A stretch of DNA of 64,000 bases from Sinisalibacter aestuarii (GTDB lineage: Bacteria; Pseudomonadota; Alphaproteobacteria; Rhodobacterales; Rhodobacteraceae). This document shows, one piece after another, positions 54,619-63,455 of this stretch. Every line of letters begins with the position of its first letter. The first letter of the stretch is position 1. A model generated the notes under the pieces. That model searched no databases, was not told where the DNA came from, and was given only the letters and a program-made list of their open reading frames with translations. The stretch is taken from assembly GCF_027923545.1 (NCBI RefSeq), contig NZ_BROH01000006.1:173455-237454 (forward strand), in the 5' to 3' direction. The position numbers were made by a program, and so were the translations under genes.

Positions 54619-55272
54619 TTACGCCTCGTCGCCCTCGGGCACCGCCGCCATGGCCGAGGCCGGGCGCGGCTCTTCGAAGGGCTGGATCGGACGGCCCGGC
54701 GAGGTGGTGGCCGGGTCCATCAGCGAGGCGTCGCCGAACCATTCCTTGTTGTCCAGCATCCAGTCGTGGATCGACTTGGCGAGGTTGCGCGCAAGGCTGT
54801 CCATCTGCTCCTCGGCGGTGCGGGTCAGCCCCGATCCGACGATCACATCGCCGCCCTCTTCGAAGACGGTGAAGCGCTCGGCTTCTTCGTTGATCGGGCC
54901 GCCCTTGGCGTCGTCCCAGATCGTCACATCGGCGATCAGCACCGATTTCGGCGCCGCGACCACCGGAATGCCCGGCTGGGCCAGCACATAGCCGCCAACG
55001 CGCACGGCGATGTGATAATACTGGTCGCCGTCATAGCGGCTGAAACGGTCGTTCACCGCCTTGCGCACGGAAAATTCCCACGCCTCGTCGGACACCTTGC
55101 GCGAGGCCGGCCCCACTTCGGGGTTCTCGGCCACGGCGATGTTGTGGCCCAGCAGGAAGCGGCCCATCGGCGGCGGCGTCTCGTCCAGATCGGTAACGGC
55201 GCAGGCCGAAAGCATCAGCGCCCCCAGGCCGAAGGCTGCGAATTTCGGGGCGAGGCGGACGGTCGGGATCAT
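54619..55272 (-). CDS. Hypothetical lipoprotein
   Basis: 217 residues from the ATG at 55272, preceded by AAGGAG. The N-terminus has a lipobox (GALMLSAC, Cys at about 24), so it is a lipid-anchored envelope protein. The body contains VRVGGYVLAQPGIPVVAAPK and a C-terminal region with MDSLARNLAKSIHDWM. I recognise no family with certainty. The last gene before tuf2 on this strand, downstream of the M48 peptidase. Confidence 0.75.
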   Translation of the reverse strand: MIPTVRLAPKFAAFGLGALMLSACAVTDLDETPPPMGRFLLGHNIAVAENPEVGPASRKVSDEAWEFSVRKAVNDRFSRYDGDQYYHIAVRVGGYVLAQPGIPVVAAPKSVLIADVTIWDDAKGGPINEEAERFTVFEEGGDVIVGSGLTRTAEEQMDSLARNLAKSIHDWMLDNKEWFGDASLMDPATTSPGRPIQPFEEPRPASAMAAVPEGDEA

Positions 55273-55361
55273 GGCTGCGGGCTCCTTGGGCCGTGCGGAT
55301 TCGGCTATGGATAGCGCGAGAGGGGCATCCATGCAAACGCCGACCCCGCCGCAACGGGCAG

Positions 55362-56585
55362 TCAGCCGCCGATGCTGCCGTCTTTCTTCGGTCTGCCCGG
55401 TTTGGGCCGTTCGAAGCCACGGTCCACGCCCATGCCGCTTTCCGGCGCATCCTCCGCGGCACTGCCGCCGCAGATCCCGCGCAGCGCCCGCCATTCGGCG
55501 GCGTTCAACACCGGCGCACCGATTCGCCCGGCCGTCTCCGCCGCGCCCTGCGCCGCCAGCGCCGCCTCGATCCGGGCGGCCATCTGGGGATGCGAGGCGA
55601 AATGGGCGGCCAGCCCCTCGGCATCGCCGTGTTCCTCGAGCAGCCGCTCGAAGAACGTGCCCAGCGCCGAGGGCGGCAGGCCGGCCTCGGTCAGCAGCGC
55701 ATGGGCGTAATCGTCGGCCCCCGCTTCCGCCGACTGGCTGTATTGCGCATTGATGAGCTGGTTGGCGAGCAGCAACACAACGGTGCCACCGGCAAAATCG
55801 CCGAAGAGCAGCCCGAGAACGCCGACCGAGCCGGCCAGGCGCAGCGCGTCGCGCGTCGGGTCGCGGCCGACGACATGGCCCAGCTCATGCGCCAGAACCG
55901 CCGCCACCTCCTCGGCGCTGTCGGCCTCGTCCAGCAGGCCGCGAAAGATCACGATCCGCCCGCCCGGCATGGCGAAAGCGTTGACGAGATCGTGGTCGAG
56001 CACGCTGATCGTCACCGGATAGGGCAGATCGGGGCCGGCCCCCAGCCGCGCCTCCATGCTGGCCAGTGCCGCCAGGCCCTCGGGGCCCTCACAGGTATCG
56101 ACCGGCACCATGTCGCTGCTCAGCGCCATGCGGATCCGCTCATAGGTCGCGTCGCCCAGCGCCTTTTCACCCGAGGGCGGCAGATAGGCGGCAAGCTGGT
56201 TGGCCATCACCGGGACCAGCACAAAGATGATCAGCGCCACCGAGGCCACGGCGCCGAGACCCCAGCCGAGGATGCGGCCCTTGTTCTCCACCGGCGGCCG
56301 CTTGCCAAGATGGCCGGCATTGCGCCGGAGCAGGGCCACGATCGCCTCATCCGTCACGACGAGGCGGGCAAGCTGGTCGCCCGCGCGGGTCAGCACCAGG
56401 CTGCGCCGGTCTGCCTGGTCGGGCAGCGCGCGCAACTCGTCGGCAAGCCAGTCGATCCGGCCGCCACCGGGGCGGTGGATGCTCAGCCGGTCGGGCGCGA
56501 GCACCACTTCCACCCGCTCGACGCGCGCGGTCTCGCCGTCGAGAAAATCGGCAAAGGCGCTGTAGGTGACGGGGGTGCCGGTCAT
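55362..56585 (-). CDS. M48 family zinc metallopeptidase with membrane anchor
   Basis: 407 residues. The zinc motif HELGH is at 233-237 with the third ligand Glu in SAEAGADDYA (287). An N-terminal cytoplasmic domain of about 100 residues (DUF7092-like) and one helix at about 106-127 precede the catalytic domain; FAMPGGRIVIFRGLLD is typical of M48. A role in envelope protein quality control is likely. ATGA overlap with the YjgN-type gene indicates coupled translation. Confidence 0.9.
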   Translation of the reverse strand: MTGTPVTYSAFADFLDGETARVERVEVVLAPDRLSIHRPGGGRIDWLADELRALPDQADRRSLVLTRAGDQLARLVVTDEAIVALLRRNAGHLGKRPPVENKGRILGWGLGAVASVALIIFVLVPVMANQLAAYLPPSGEKALGDATYERIRMALSSDMVPVDTCEGPEGLAALASMEARLGAGPDLPYPVTISVLDHDLVNAFAMPGGRIVIFRGLLDEADSAEEVAAVLAHELGHVVGRDPTRDALRLAGSVGVLGLLFGDFAGGTVVLLLANQLINAQYSQSAEAGADDYAHALLTEAGLPPSALGTFFERLLEEHGDAEGLAAHFASHPQMAARIEAALAAQGAAETAGRIGAPVLNAAEWRALRGICGGSAAEDAPESGMGVDRGFERPKPGRPKKDGSIGG

Positions 56586-57775
56586 ATCCCGTCCCCCAGC
56601 GGCAGCGCGTCGGCAAAGCCCTCGGCCTCGACGAATTCGTCGCGGGCGCGCTGGCGGATGCCGGCGAGCGCGTCGGGGTTCACGATCTCGGTGGTTTCGG
56701 CCAGATGCCGGGCGACAGGCATGGTGATGAACACCTCGCGCAGCACGCCCCAGAGCACGAAAACGGTGAAGTAGAAAACGAGGCCGACGATGGGGAACAC
56801 CCAGCCCGGCAAGGCCCCGAGCGACGACAGGTCTTCCAGCCCGTCCGCCAGCAGCGCCGGGTCGATCAGAGCGAGGGCAATGCCGATCGCGATGCCGATC
56901 CCGAAAAGCAGGGCGGACATGATGGCCGAGATCGCCATCGAGCCGGTGAGGTAGATGCCGACGATCCTGCCGCCGCGCGCATGGCTGCGAAAGCCCGTCT
57001 CGCCCAGCCGCTTGCCTTCGAGCAGCCGCTTGAAACTCTGGGCGCGCCAATAGGCAAGGCCAAGAACTGCCCAGACCCCGCCCATCGCGGCGCCAACGAA
57101 CCAGACCGGCTCTTCCGACAGCCCCGCCGCCAGCGTGCCCGCCGCGATCAGTGCCGCGCCGAGCCAGACATGCTTCATCGCCGTCATCAGCGAGAACAGC
57201 CCGCCGGTTTGCTTAAACTGCGCATCGCCATACCACATCCTGTCGGTGCGGTATTTCTCCAGCGCGAAGGTCTTTACCGGCCAGAGCAGCCCGCCGGTGC
57301 TCAGGGCCAGCAGCCACCACCATGTGGCGCGCCAGACATAGCCCTTCACGCCCGGCTCCAGCCCGAAGCGGATGCCGCGCCAGCGGGTGCGGGCGAGGAT
57401 GTAGCGCCGGGCGCGGTACTGGGCGAAGAAGATCACCGGCGCGAGGCCGATGAAACTGACGGCATAGGCCGGGGCCTCGCCATTGAACAACGAGAAGGAG
57501 AAGAACATCAGCACGAGGTTCACGATGCCGATGTAGAAGGCGAGAAAGACCACGGCGGTGAGAAAGCCGGTAAGCATCTCGGTCGGGCGGCCGGTGAATT
57601 CCAGCGGCAGGCCGCCGGGGCGGATCGCCGACCAGTAATAGCGGCGCATCCGTGTCTTCATCCAGAAGCGGTAGATCCCGAGCGTGAGCACGGTGAGCAC
57701 GCCGGTCCGGAGCGCCAGTCGGAACATCGGGCCGCCGCGCCCCGCATAATCCGTCCTGAGATCGTGAAACGCCAC
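56582..57775 (-). CDS. YjgN/DUF898 family inner-membrane protein
   Basis: 397 residues with eight or so membrane helices. The pattern LALRTGVLTVLTLGIYRFWMKTRMRRYYWSA (three blocks) and the second repeat GGLLWPVKTFALEKYRTDRMWYGDAQF are characteristic of DUF898. The family is often encoded beside an M48 peptidase, as here; function unknown. It starts 9 bp after parC and is probably co-transcribed. Confidence 0.9.
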   Translation of the reverse strand: MAFHDLRTDYAGRGGPMFRLALRTGVLTVLTLGIYRFWMKTRMRRYYWSAIRPGGLPLEFTGRPTEMLTGFLTAVVFLAFYIGIVNLVLMFFSFSLFNGEAPAYAVSFIGLAPVIFFAQYRARRYILARTRWRGIRFGLEPGVKGYVWRATWWWLLALSTGGLLWPVKTFALEKYRTDRMWYGDAQFKQTGGLFSLMTAMKHVWLGAALIAAGTLAAGLSEEPVWFVGAAMGGVWAVLGLAYWRAQSFKRLLEGKRLGETGFRSHARGGRIVGIYLTGSMAISAIMSALLFGIGIAIGIALALIDPALLADGLEDLSSLGALPGWVFPIVGLVFYFTVFVLWGVLREVFITMPVARHLAETTEIVNPDALAGIRQRARDEFVEAEGFADALPLGDGI

Positions 57776-57784
57776 CGGCCTGCC

Positions 57785-60121
57785 TTAACTGGTAAACTTG
57801 TTGTCCCGCGGGAAGCCATGCGGCGGCAATTTGCCGACGCCCGCGCGCTTGCCGATCCAGGGGCTCATATCCACCTCGGTGCGGGTGCGCTCGCCGCCCG
57901 CCGCCCAGGACAGCCCGGCGGCGAGATCGAAGGTGGTGACATCGGACAACCCGCCATCGAGCTCCAGCACCCCCTGCTTGCCACGCGCTGAATTGTATTT
58001 TTGCAGCCGCACACCCTTGCCGCGCCCCATCTCGGGCAACTCGGCCAGCGGGAAGACGAGGAGCTTGCGGTTTTCGCTCACCACGGCGACGTGATCGCCG
58101 GCGACCGGCTTGCACACCTTCGCCACGCTCTCGCCCACGTTCAGCACCTGCTTGCCCGCGCGGGTCTGGGCCAGCACCTCGTCTGAGGTCACCACGAAGC
58201 CGTTGCCCTCGGCGCTGGCGACGATCAGCTTTTCGCCCGGCTTGTGCACGAACATGCCGAGAATGCCCGCCTCGTTCGGCAGGTCGATCATCAGCCGCAG
58301 CGGCTCGCCCATGCCGCGCCCGCCGGGCAGATTGGTGGCCGCGAGCGTGTAGAACCGCCCGTTCTCGGCAAAGAGCACGATCTTGTCGGTGGTTTCGGCA
58401 TGAAAGGCGAAGCGGGGGCCGTCGCCATCCTTGAACTTGAAGTCGCGGGTCAGATCGACATGGCCCGACATGGCGCGGATCCAGCCCATCTGGCTGCACA
58501 CCATGGTAACCGGCTCGCGCTCGATCATCGCTTCCAGCGGCACCTCTTCCACCTCGCCCGCCTCGGCGAAGGTGGTGCGCCGGGCGCCGCCCTCATAATC
58601 CTTGCCGAAGGTCTTTTTGGCCGCTTTCAGCTCTTCGCCGATACGCTCCCATTGCAGATCTTCGTTCTCAAGCAGGTCTTCGAGCCCGGCGCGCTCTTCC
58701 ATCAGCGCGTCGCGCTCGCGCACCAGCTCCATCTCTTCGAGCCGGCGCAGGCTGCGCAGACGCATGTTGAGGATCGCGTCGGCCTGCACTTCGCTGAGTT
58801 CGCCCTCACCGGGGGCCGGGCTGACGTAATCCTTCTCGTTCGTCGCCCGCACATGGTCCTTCGACCAATCCTCGCGCATCAGCGCCGCTTTCGGGTCGTC
58901 GTCGTAGCGGATGGTGTCGATCACCCGGTCGAGGTTGAGGAAGGCGACGATGAAGCCTTCCAGCACTTCCAGCCGGTGGTCGATCTTCTCCATCCGGTGC
59001 CCGGAACGGCGGATCAGCACCTCGCGGCGGAAGTCGAGAAAGGCGCGCAGCACTTCCTTCAGCGTCGAGACCTTCGGCGTCACCCCGTCGATCAGCACGT
59101 TCATGTTGAGGCTGAAGCGCACTTCCAGATCGGAATTGCGGAACATCAGCCCCATCAGCAGCTCGGGGTCGACATTCTTCGAGCGCGGCTCAAGCACCAC
59201 GCGGATATCGTCGGCGCTCTCGTCGCGCACATCGGCGAGGATCGGCACCTTCTTGGTCTGGATCAGCTCGGCGATACGCTCGATCAGCTTGGATTTCTGC
59301 ACCTGGTAGGGGATCTCGGTGACCACCACCTGCCATTGCCCGCGCCCGAGGTCTTCCACCTCCCAGCGCGCGCGCAGCCGGAAGCTGCCGCGCCCGGTGC
59401 GGTAGGCCTGGGCAATGTTCTCGCGCGGCTCGACGATCACCCCGCCGGTGGGAAAATCCGGGCCGGGGATGTAGTTCAGCAGCGTATCGTCGCGTGCATC
59501 CGGCGTCTTGATCAGGTGGATACAGGCATCGACCAGCTCGGCGATGTTATGCGGCGGAATATTGGTGGCCATCCCCACCGCGATCCCCGCCGCGCCATTG
59601 GCCAGCAGATGCGGGAAGGTGGCCGGCAGCACCACCGGCTCTTCGAGGCGACCATCGTAATTGGGGCGGAAATCGACGGCGTTTTCGTCGAGGCCCTGCA
59701 GCATCGCCTCGGCGACGAAGGTCATCCGCGCCTCGGTGTAACGGCTGGCGGCGGGGTTATCGCCGTCGATATTGCCGAAATTGCCCTGGCCGTCGACCAG
59801 CGGGTAACGGACGTTGAAATCCTGCGCCAGACGCGCCATCGCATCGTAGATCGCGGCGTCGCCATGCGGGTGGAAATCGCCCATCGTGTCGCCGGAAATC
59901 TTGGCCGACTTGAGGAACTTGCCGCCAGAGGCGAGCTTCAGCCGGTGCATGGCGTAGAGAATGCGCCGGTGCACGGGCTTCAGCCCGTCGCGCGCATCGG
60001 GCAGCGCCCGGTGCATGATCGTCGAAAGCGCATAGGTCAGGTAACGCTCGCCAATGGCCCGGCGCAGCGGCTCGGCCACTTCAAACGGAGGCTTGTCCGG
60101 ATCGTCGATCAAATCGCTCAT
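57785..60121 (-). CDS. parC: DNA topoisomerase IV subunit A
   Basis: 778 residues. The catalytic tyrosine is Y128 in AASRYTEARMT, with the DNA-gate region HPHGDAAIYDAM at 84-95, and a C-terminal DNA-binding beta-pinwheel (KVCKPVAGDHVAVVSENRKL). It decatenates daughter chromosomes with ParE. The position equivalent to the quinolone-contact Ser80 of E. coli is Ala89. It begins the parC-YjgN-M48 operon. Confidence 0.97.
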   Translation of the reverse strand: MSDLIDDPDKPPFEVAEPLRRAIGERYLTYALSTIMHRALPDARDGLKPVHRRILYAMHRLKLASGGKFLKSAKISGDTMGDFHPHGDAAIYDAMARLAQDFNVRYPLVDGQGNFGNIDGDNPAASRYTEARMTFVAEAMLQGLDENAVDFRPNYDGRLEEPVVLPATFPHLLANGAAGIAVGMATNIPPHNIAELVDACIHLIKTPDARDDTLLNYIPGPDFPTGGVIVEPRENIAQAYRTGRGSFRLRARWEVEDLGRGQWQVVVTEIPYQVQKSKLIERIAELIQTKKVPILADVRDESADDIRVVLEPRSKNVDPELLMGLMFRNSDLEVRFSLNMNVLIDGVTPKVSTLKEVLRAFLDFRREVLIRRSGHRMEKIDHRLEVLEGFIVAFLNLDRVIDTIRYDDDPKAALMREDWSKDHVRATNEKDYVSPAPGEGELSEVQADAILNMRLRSLRRLEEMELVRERDALMEERAGLEDLLENEDLQWERIGEELKAAKKTFGKDYEGGARRTTFAEAGEVEEVPLEAMIEREPVTMVCSQMGWIRAMSGHVDLTRDFKFKDGDGPRFAFHAETTDKIVLFAENGRFYTLAATNLPGGRGMGEPLRLMIDLPNEAGILGMFVHKPGEKLIVASAEGNGFVVTSDEVLAQTRAGKQVLNVGESVAKVCKPVAGDHVAVVSENRKLLVFPLAELPEMGRGKGVRLQKYNSARGKQGVLELDGGLSDVTTFDLAAGLSWAAGGERTRTEVDMSPWIGKRAGVGKLPPHGFPRDNKFTS

Positions 60122-60296
60122 ATCCGCTGTCTACCTGCCCGATTCGCCCCCCGCAAGCGCGCCGGTTGCCGAGGCCCGGCTGGCGTGGCCGCCATGCCTC
60201 CCGGGCCACGCCGGCGCAACCGGGGAGAACCGCCGGGGCTTTCCCCTTCGCCCGCACCCCCTAGCGCGATAGGCTCCCGCACGCTAAGGGAGAAAC

Positions 60297-60860
60297 ATGG
60301 GTATCATCCGGCTCACATTGATTACGGCCGTGCTGATCTGGCTGGCGATGTATTACTTCGGGCGCAGCGACGGTTTGCCGCCCGATCGTCTCGGGCGCGT
60401 ACCGCAACCCGAGGCGCCGGTTGCGGTTGCCGATACGCCCGCGCCGGAAGCCGGGGCGGCGCCGGAGGAAACTCCGGCCGCCGAGGCCCCTGCCCCCGCG
60501 CCCGAACCCGCGCCAACTGCGCCCGAACCTGAGGCGGTCGAGCCCACCGCCGCCACCGATCCGGTCGACGCGGCCATCGCCGAAGCCATCGGCGACAGCG
60601 CGCCCGACCCGGTCGCCGAACCCGAGCCGGAACCGGACCCCGCACCGGCTGCGGAACCCGACACCGTGCTCTACGTCACCGGCGCGCGGGTCAACGTCCG
60701 CGCCGGCCCGTCGACCAATTACGAAGCGATCACCGCGCTCACCCGCGGCACGGCGGTGACCGATGTCGGACCGGCGGGCAATGGCTGGCGCGAAATCCTG
60801 CTCGATACCGGCGAGACCGGCTTCATGTCGGGCGACTTCCTTTCGCCCGACCCGCAATGA
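60297..60860 (+). CDS. Membrane-anchored SH3-domain protein
   Basis: 187 residues: a single N-terminal helix (about 4-20), a long proline/alanine/glutamate linker (30-120; repeated PAPEP units) and a C-terminal bacterial SH3 domain (about 123-183: VTGARVNVRAGPSTNYEAIT, MSGDFLSP). Such proteins reach through the periplasm to bind the cell wall. AAGGGAG lies before the ATG. It overlaps the SDR gene by ATGA. Confidence 0.85.
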   Translation: MGIIRLTLITAVLIWLAMYYFGRSDGLPPDRLGRVPQPEAPVAVADTPAPEAGAAPEETPAAEAPAPAPEPAPTAPEPEAVEPTAATDPVDAAIAEAIGDSAPDPVAEPEPEPDPAPAAEPDTVLYVTGARVNVRAGPSTNYEAITALTRGTAVTDVGPAGNGWREILLDTGETGFMSGDFLSPDPQ

Positions 60861-61690
60861 CGCCGCCCTCACTGCTTATCACCGGGTGCTCCTCGGGGAT
60901 CGGCTATGCTGCCGCCCATGGCATGACGGCGCGCGGCTGGCGCGTCTTCGCCACCTGCCGCAAGGCGGAGGATTGCGCCCGGCTTGAGGCGGAAGGGCTG
61001 GAAAGCTTCCCGCTCGACCAGACCGACCCCGAAAGCATCCGCACCGCGCTGGCCGAGGCCACCGCCCGCACCGGCGGCACGCTCGATGCGATCTTCGCCA
61101 ACGGCGCCTTCGGCCTGCCCGGCGCGGCGGAAGATCTGCCCACCGACGCGCTGCGCGAGATTTTCGAGGCGAATTTCTTCGGCGTGCACGAGCTGGTGCG
61201 CCAGTGCCTGCCGATCATGCGGGCGCAGGGGCATGGCCGGGTGGTGCTGAATTCGTCGGTGCTCGGCTTCACCCATCTGCGCTGGCGTGCCGCCTATGTC
61301 TCGACCAAATTCGCGCTCGAAGGCTATGCCGATACGCTGCGCATCGAAATGGCCGATACCGGCATCCACACCATCCTGATCCAGCCCGGCCCCATCGCCT
61401 CGATGATCCGGCAGAAATCGCGGCCGCATTTCGAACGCTGGGTCGATTGGCGGGCCAGCCCGCGCCGCGCCGCCTATGAGGGCACCGTGCTGCCCCGGCT
61501 CTATGACGACAGCGGCAAGCCCGACCCGTTCCAGCTCGGCCCCGAGGCGGTGACGAAGGCGCTCGCCCGCGCGCTCAGCGCCCGCCGGCCCCGGTCGCGT
61601 TACCGGGTCACGCTGCCCACCAGGGTCTCGGCACTGGCCAAGCGCCTTTTGTCCACCCGGATACTCGACCGCATCATCGCCCGCAGCTAG
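60857..61690 (+). CDS. Short-chain dehydrogenase/reductase
   Basis: 277 residues. Cofactor motif TGCSSGIG at 9-16; catalytic Ser about 133-134 (LNSSVLG), Tyr147 and Lys151 (YVSTK). The NNAG motif is altered to ANGAFG. PGPIASMI after the active site is typical of classical SDRs. The substrate is not readable. Translationally coupled to the SH3 gene by ATGA. Confidence 0.92.
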   Translation: MTPPSLLITGCSSGIGYAAAHGMTARGWRVFATCRKAEDCARLEAEGLESFPLDQTDPESIRTALAEATARTGGTLDAIFANGAFGLPGAAEDLPTDALREIFEANFFGVHELVRQCLPIMRAQGHGRVVLNSSVLGFTHLRWRAAYVSTKFALEGYADTLRIEMADTGIHTILIQPGPIASMIRQKSRPHFERWVDWRASPRRAAYEGTVLPRLYDDSGKPDPFQLGPEAVTKALARALSARRPRSRYRVTLPTRVSALAKRLLSTRILDRIIARS

Positions 61691-61752
61691 CGCCCCTCGC
61701 CATCCTGCGCCAAACCCGCTATCCAGAGGCAAATGCGCAGACAGGAGCCATC

Positions 61753-61956
61753 ATGGCAAAAGATCCGCTCTTCCTCCTCGTCGTCATCGCCGTCGGCGCC
61801 GTGGCGATCATTCTGCTCACCGGCATCGGCGGCTTCGCCCGGGGCGGCGATTTCAACAAGAAACACGCCAACCGGATCATGCGCTGGCGCATCTATGCCC
61901 AGGCCGTCGCCATCGCGCTGATCCTGCTCTACGTCTATCTGCGCCGCGGAGGCTGA
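61753..61956 (+). CDS. Twin transmembrane helix small protein (HIG1-like)
   Basis: 67 residues with two membrane helices (about 5-27 and 46-63) and a basic loop FNKKHANRIMRWRIYAQ, matching the alphaproteobacterial twin-helix/HIG1-domain family related to mitochondrial Hig1. In that family a role near cytochrome oxidase assembly is proposed. GGAG precedes the ATG. The next gene starts one base after its stop. Confidence 0.85.
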   Translation: MAKDPLFLLVVIAVGAVAIILLTGIGGFARGGDFNKKHANRIMRWRIYAQAVAIALILLYVYLRRGG

Positions 61957-61957
61957 C

Positions 61958-62530
61958 ATGGTCGTTCTGAACAAGATCTACACCCGCACCGGCGACTCGG
62001 GCGAAACCGCTCTCTCCGATGGCACGCGGGTGGCCAAGCATTCCCCGCGCGTCGCCGCTTACGGCACCGTGGACGAAACCAACGCCACCGTCGGTCTCGC
62101 CCGGCTGCACGCGGACGGGCAGATCGACGCGCGGCTCGCGCTGATCCAGAACGACCTTTTCGATCTCGGCGCCGATCTCTCGCGCCCCGGCATGGACAAG
62201 GACGACGAGGCCGAATACCCGCCGCTCAGGATCATCGACGCCCAGGTCGACCGGCTGGAGCGTGAGATCGACGAGATGAATGCCGGGCTTCATGCGCTGC
62301 GCAGCTTCATCCTGCCCGGCGGCACGGCGCTGTCGGCCCATCTCCACCTGGTGCGTACCGTGGCGCGCCGGGCCGAGCGGCTGGCGGTGGAGCTATCGGC
62401 GCTGGAGCCGGTGAACCCCGCCGCGATCAGGTATCTCAACCGGCTCTCGGACTGGTGCTTCGTCGCCGCACGGGTGGCCAATGGCGGCGGCGCGGACGAT
62501 GTGCTCTGGGTGCCCGGGGCCAATCGCTGA
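61958..62530 (+). CDS. PduO-type cob(I)alamin adenosyltransferase
   Basis: 190 residues with the PduO motifs: N-terminal IYTRTGDSGETALSDGTRV (ATP site), AAYGTVDETNATVGLAR, RRAERL and C-terminal YLNRLSDWCFVAARVAN. It transfers adenosyl from ATP to cob(I)alamin or cobyrinate diamide to form the active cofactor. Not related to CobA-type enzymes. One bp after the twin-helix gene. Confidence 0.95.
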   Translation: MVVLNKIYTRTGDSGETALSDGTRVAKHSPRVAAYGTVDETNATVGLARLHADGQIDARLALIQNDLFDLGADLSRPGMDKDDEAEYPPLRIIDAQVDRLEREIDEMNAGLHALRSFILPGGTALSAHLHLVRTVARRAERLAVELSALEPVNPAAIRYLNRLSDWCFVAARVANGGGADDVLWVPGANR

Positions 62531-62696
62531 TCCCATAATGCGGCAGCGCTAGCGCTAACGCCGCGCTCGCGGTAAAAAAACGCGGCGTCGCAGCGCAATT
62601 TTATGTCGCTTCCCCATTGTGACGGGTCCGATTGTACCGCTAAACAACCCCTCAGACTCACCGCCCAACGGGCAATTCAAGGGAGAGACACAACCA
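62531..62696. promoter_or_regulatory. etfB upstream region with palindromes and promoter
   Basis: Contains a 12-bp perfect palindrome AGCGCTAGCGCT at 62545-62556, an inverted repeat ACGCCGCG / CGCGGCGT (62558-62588) around a 15-nt loop ending in seven A, and a promoter TTGTGA, 17 bp, CTAAAC at 62617-62645. Use of the palindrome as an operator is conjecture. Confidence 0.5.
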
Positions 62697-63455
62697 ATGA
62701 AGATATTGGTCCCTGTAAAGCGGGTTATCGACTACAACGTGAAGGTCCGCGTGAAGGCGGACGGGAGCGGGGTCGATCTTGCGAATGTGAAGATGTCGAT
62801 GAACCCGTTCGACGAGATCGCGGTGGAAGAGGCGATCCGGCTGAAGGAGGCGGGCAAGGCCGATGAGGTCGTGCTGGTGTCGATCGGGGTGAAACAGGCG
62901 CAGGAGACGATCCGCAACGGTCTGGCGATGGGGGCGGACCGGGGCATCCTCGTCACCGCCGCCGAGGATGTGCATACCGATATCGAGCCGCTGGCGGTGG
63001 CGAAGATCCTGAAAGCCATCGTCGACGAGGAGCAGCCCGGCCTTGTGATCATGGGCAAGCAGGCGATCGACAACGACATGAATGCGACGGGGCAGATGCT
63101 GGCGGCGCTGCTCGGCTGGGGTCAGGCGACCTTTGCCAGTGAGCTTGCCGTCGAGGGCGACAGCGCCGTTGTGACGCGCGAGGTGGATGGCGGGTTGCAG
63201 ACCATCAAGGTCGCGCTGCCGGCGGTGATCACCGCCGATCTGCGCCTCAACGAACCGCGCTATGCGAGCCTTCCCAACATCATGAAGGCGAAGAAGAAGC
63301 CGGTCGACGAGAAAACCGCGGCGGATTACGGCGTCGACGTCGCCCCGCGTCTCGAGGTGGTGAAAACCTCCGAGCCGCCGACACGCCAGGCCGGTGAGAT
63401 GGTGGGCTCGGTCGACGAGCTGGTGACGAAACTCAAAGCTGCGGGGGCGATCTGA
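62697..63455 (+). CDS. etfB: Electron transfer flavoprotein beta subunit
   Basis: 252 residues from the ATG at 62697 (26 upstream residues of the open frame not conserved): [40 protein letters not shown], and [12 protein letters not shown]. The loop [22 protein letters not shown] is the family signature. With EtfA it carries electrons from acyl-CoA and dimethylglycine-type dehydrogenases to ETF-quinone oxidoreductase. TGATG overlap with etfA. Confidence 0.97.
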   Translation: MKILVPVKRVIDYNVKVRVKADGSGVDLANVKMSMNPFDEIAVEEAIRLKEAGKADEVVLVSIGVKQAQETIRNGLAMGADRGILVTAAEDVHTDIEPLAVAKILKAIVDEEQPGLVIMGKQAIDNDMNATGQMLAALLGWGQATFASELAVEGDSAVVTREVDGGLQTIKVALPAVITADLRLNEPRYASLPNIMKAKKKPVDEKTAADYGVDVAPRLEVVKTSEPPTRQAGEMVGSVDELVTKLKAAGAI

